The notes under the pieces: generated by a model
The model's input: only the letters and a program-made list of their open reading frames with translations
The model's database searches: none
What the model was told of the DNA's origin: nothing
Assembly: GCA_035545895.1 (NCBI GenBank)
Contig: DASZXJ010000199.1
Span: 1 to 6,633, forward strand
Direction of reading: 5' to 3'
From: DASZXJ01 sp035545895
GTDB taxonomy: Bacteria > Planctomycetota > Phycisphaerae > Tepidisphaerales > Tepidisphaeraceae
Length of the DNA stretch: 6,633 nucleotides
Shown: one piece after another, positions 5,411 to 6,633 of the stretch
Layout: every line of letters starts with the position of its first letter
Position numbering within the stretch: the stretch's first letter is position 1
Program-made: the position numbers and the translations under genes

Positions 5411-6277
5411 ATGGCAGAACGGACCATCAACCTCTTCACCCTGCACAGCCGGCACTGGCAAAGCAACCGCTATGTCTATCCCGTCATCAGTCGGCGCAGC
5501 AAGGGTTTATCGATCGGCGTGAACCTCAACCCCGACAAAGCCTGCAACTTCGATTGCATCTATTGCTCGGTCGATCGCTCGGCCCCGCCGGTCTATCGCG
5601 AGGTTGATCTTTCGATCCTGCGCGATGAACTCGAACATATGGTCCAATTTGCGGTCAGCGGCGAAATCTGGAAAACCCCGCCTTTCGATAAAACCCCCGA
5701 AAACCTCAGGCGAATCAACGATATCGCCTTCTCCGGCGACGGCGAGCCAACCTCATACCCACAATTGACCGAGGTTTGCGATCTCTCGGCCCGCCTGCTC
5801 CAGCAGGCGTCGCTTTCCGACGTCAAACTCGTCCTCATCACCAACGCCACCCTGCTTCATCGGCCCAACGTCAGGCAGGCACTGGAGTTCCTCGATCAGC
5901 ACAACGGCGAAATCTGGGCGAAACTTGAAGCCGGCACGGAGGATTACTACCGCCTGATCGAACGCACGACCATTCCCCTGTCCCGCGTACTCGATAACAT
6001 CCGCTCGGCTGGGCAGGCGCGGCCCATCGTCATCCAGTCGCTGTTCATGAACGTCAACTCGGCCCCGCCGAGCGATCACGAAATCAACGAATACATCAGT
6101 CGATTGAAAGAATTGAAACGCGATAAATGCCAAATCAAGCTGGTGCAAGTATATACAGTCGCCCGCGCTCCGGCTGAGGCGTATGTCACCCACCTGGCCC
6201 CCCAACAACTGGACACGATCGCAGCCCGCGTACGCGAAATCCCCTTGCCGGTCGAAACGTATTATGGTCCGGATTGA
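5411..6277 (+). CDS. radical SAM protein of the COG0731 (wyosine-synthase-like) type
   Basis: 288 residues. The radical SAM cluster motif CxxxCxxC is at Cys45, Cys49 and Cys52 (CNFDCIYC), preceded by SRRSKGLSIGVNLNP (27-41). FSGDGEPT at 107-114 is the glycine-rich SAM-binding segment in the form seen in TYW1/Taw1-like proteins. KLVLITNAT (139-147), WAKLEAG (169-175) and VIQSLFMNV (207-215) are the expected later barrel strands. Archaeal and eukaryotic relatives build the tricyclic base of wyosine in tRNA-Phe; bacterial relatives of this form have no established substrate that I know, so I give no reaction. It has one visible cysteine cluster motif. The gene stands alone and is divergent from the parvulin gene. 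The ATG at 5411 has no good Shine-Dalgarno, consistent with a very short leader. The family call is confident, the role unknown. Confidence 0.87.
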   Translation: MAERTINLFTLHSRHWQSNRYVYPVISRRSKGLSIGVNLNPDKACNFDCIYCSVDRSAPPVYREVDLSILRDELEHMVQFAVSGEIWKTPPFDKTPENLRRINDIAFSGDGEPTSYPQLTEVCDLSARLLQQASLSDVKLVLITNATLLHRPNVRQALEFLDQHNGEIWAKLEAGTEDYYRLIERTTIPLSRVLDNIRSAGQARPIVIQSLFMNVNSAPPSDHEINEYISRLKELKRDKCQIKLVQVYTVARAPAEAYVTHLAPQQLDTIAARVREIPLPVETYYGPD

Positions 6278-6285
6278 TCGATCTT

Positions 6286-6328
6286 CGGCTGCGCTGCCAG
6301 CCGCAATGCAGGCGAATGCTGCGGTTTT
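6286..6328 (+). terminator. possible factor-independent terminator after the radical SAM gene
   Basis: Two competing stems begin nine bases after the TGA: CGGCTG/CAGCCG (6286-6291 with 6298-6303), and CCGCA/TGCGG (6301-6305 with 6320-6324), the latter followed by TTTT at 6325-6328. The second stem is only five base pairs with a 14-base loop, so this is a weak candidate. Confidence 0.3.
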
Positions 6329-6398
6329 CCCCGTAGGAGGGTACGGTGGGAGACCGCATCGTTCGCCCAGCGAAGGCGGGCGGGGGTTGGCGGGGAAA
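6326..6398. repeat. 73-bp structured element with 8-bp terminal inverted repeats
   Basis: TTTCCCCG at 6326-6333 and CGGGGAAA at 6391-6398 are exact inverted copies. Between them are further small stems: CGGT/ACCG at 6344-6347 and 6353-6356 (or the competing CCGTA/TACGG at 6331-6346) and TTCGC/GCGAA at 6362-6366 and 6370-6374. The arrangement could be a small non-autonomous element or folded RNA; no target-site duplication is obvious. Confidence 0.4.
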
Positions 6399-6403
6399 TG
6401 GGG
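6378..6403 (+). other. putative G-quadruplex motif
   Basis: Four G runs (6378-6380, 6382-6386, 6392-6395, 6400-6403) separated by loops of 1, 5 and 4 bases satisfy the usual G3+N1-7 pattern on the plus strand, about 100 bases after the radical SAM stop. Confidence 0.45.
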
Positions 6404-6414
6404 ATTAAATGGTC

Positions 6415-6503
6415 AATGACCAAGTCCCAATGACCAACAAAATCCCAATGACCATAACCTGAATGACGAATGACCAAATCAGAATGACGAAAATCCAGTG
6501 ACC
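6415..6503. repeat. heptamer array of the AATGACC type
   Basis: TGAC occurs at 6417, 6431, 6449, 6464, 6471, 6485 and 6499, spaced 14, 18, 15, 7, 14 and 14 bases, so a 7-base period with two slips. Units alternate between AATGACC or AATGACG and degenerate spacers such as AAGTCCC and AAATCAG. The units are too short and irregular for a CRISPR array. Confidence 0.7.
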
Positions 6504-6515
6504 CGCGGCTCCTTT

Positions 6516-6545
6516 GTTGCGCCATGCGGACTCATTTCGCGCAAC
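6516..6545. repeat. 7-bp inverted repeat between the two heptamer arrays
   Basis: GTTGCGC at 6516-6522 and GCGCAAC at 6539-6545 are exact inverted copies with a 16-base loop. The right arm overlaps the first unit of the second heptamer array. Confidence 0.35.
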
Positions 6546-6590
6546 TCCAATTCCCAAATCCACAATCCGAAATCCGCAATCCGAAATGCC
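6542..6590. repeat. heptamer array of the (A/C)AATCCG type
   Basis: Seven consecutive 7-base units in perfect register from 6542 to 6590. The central ones are CAATCCG, AAATCCG and CAATCCG; the flanking units (CAACTCC, AATTCCC, AAATGCC) are diverged. It differs in sequence from the preceding TGAC array but shares its 7-base step. Confidence 0.75.
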
Positions 6591-6596
6591 CACAGC

Positions 6597-6628
6597 CCCG
6601 GGGCTAAAGCCCCGGGCTTTGCCCGGGG
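6597..6628. repeat. two overlapping, mutually exclusive GC-rich hairpins
   Basis: CCCGGGGC (6597-6604) pairs with GCCCCGGG (6609-6616) around loop TAAA, and CCCCGGGC (6610-6617) pairs with GCCCGGGG (6621-6628) around loop TTT. The stems share 6610-6616, so only one can form at a time. A third dyad, AAAGCCC/GGGCTTT, is centred on 6613. Confidence 0.6.
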
Positions 6629-6633
6629 ACCGG

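Larger units (their letters stand above)
6278..6633. other. non-coding, repeat-rich 3' region after the radical SAM gene
   Basis: About 356 bases with no credible gene on either strand. In order it holds hairpins next to the stop codon, a structured G-rich block ending in a quadruplex motif, a heptamer array, a 7-bp inverted repeat, a second heptamer array and a pair of overlapping GC-rich hairpins. Open frames here are short, low in complexity and follow the repeats. Confidence 0.7.

Noticed and set aside
6326..6398. tRNA gene, because of the 73-base length and several stems
   Set aside because: There is no proper acceptor, D-, anticodon- or T-arm spacing and no CCA or T-loop consensus.
6335..6408. 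AGGAGG followed five bases later by GTG and a 20-codon frame
   Set aside because: The ribosome-binding match is good, but the peptide runs through G-rich structured sequence and has no support; it is likely chance.
6415..6590. CRISPR array
   Set aside because: Repeat units are 7 bases with no unique spacers of 25-40 bases, and no cas gene is present.
6262..6593. Minus-strand open frames of 62 and 87 codons in the 3' region
   Set aside because: They translate the heptamer arrays (repetitive Gly/His/Ile/Trp patterns) and show no domain.

Overview
The window reads as ordinary bacterial chromosome of moderately high GC, most likely from the Planctomycetota or a close PVC-group relative. Three things suggest this: a Sua5/YrdC-type domain fused to a low-molecular-weight phosphatase next to rpiB, a bacterial radical SAM protein of the COG0731 (wyosine-synthase-like) type, and short degenerate repeats in the gene gaps. 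The assignment rests on recalled family features, not on a search.

Layout from left to right. (1) Minus strand, 1-1165: the first 13 codons of rpiB, preceded by a YwlC-like/YwlE-like fusion gene; the two look like one operon. (2) Plus strand, 1270-2618: a HAD-family phosphatase and, 11 bases after its stop, an exported LolA-like protein. (3) Minus strand, 2714-5231: an AlaC-type alanine aminotransferase downstream of a parvulin-type peptidyl-prolyl isomerase lipoprotein. (4) Plus strand, 5411-6277: the radical SAM protein. (5) 6278-6633: no credible gene, but dense in repeats and hairpins. The order is therefore divergent, convergent, divergent, and every junction except the short operon gaps holds a repeat or palindrome.

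The genes do not form one pathway. The two exported proteins (LolA-like carrier fold and parvulin lipoprotein) both fit envelope protein or lipid traffic. The fusion gene combines a tRNA-t6A-type nucleotide-binding fold with a probable arginine or tyrosine phosphatase. The aminotransferase is central nitrogen metabolism.

The most unusual content is small. The YrdC-like domain seems to have lost both of its conserved active-site signatures. The minus-strand promoter at 1181-1210 lies inside the longest possible reading frame, which moves the start of the fusion gene and makes its mRNA nearly leaderless. Three kinds of 7- or 8-base microrepeat occupy the 3' ends of genes, in places forming long inverted repeats and supplying the stop codon. 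I found no CRISPR array, transposase, tRNA or rRNA, and no convincing new multi-gene system.
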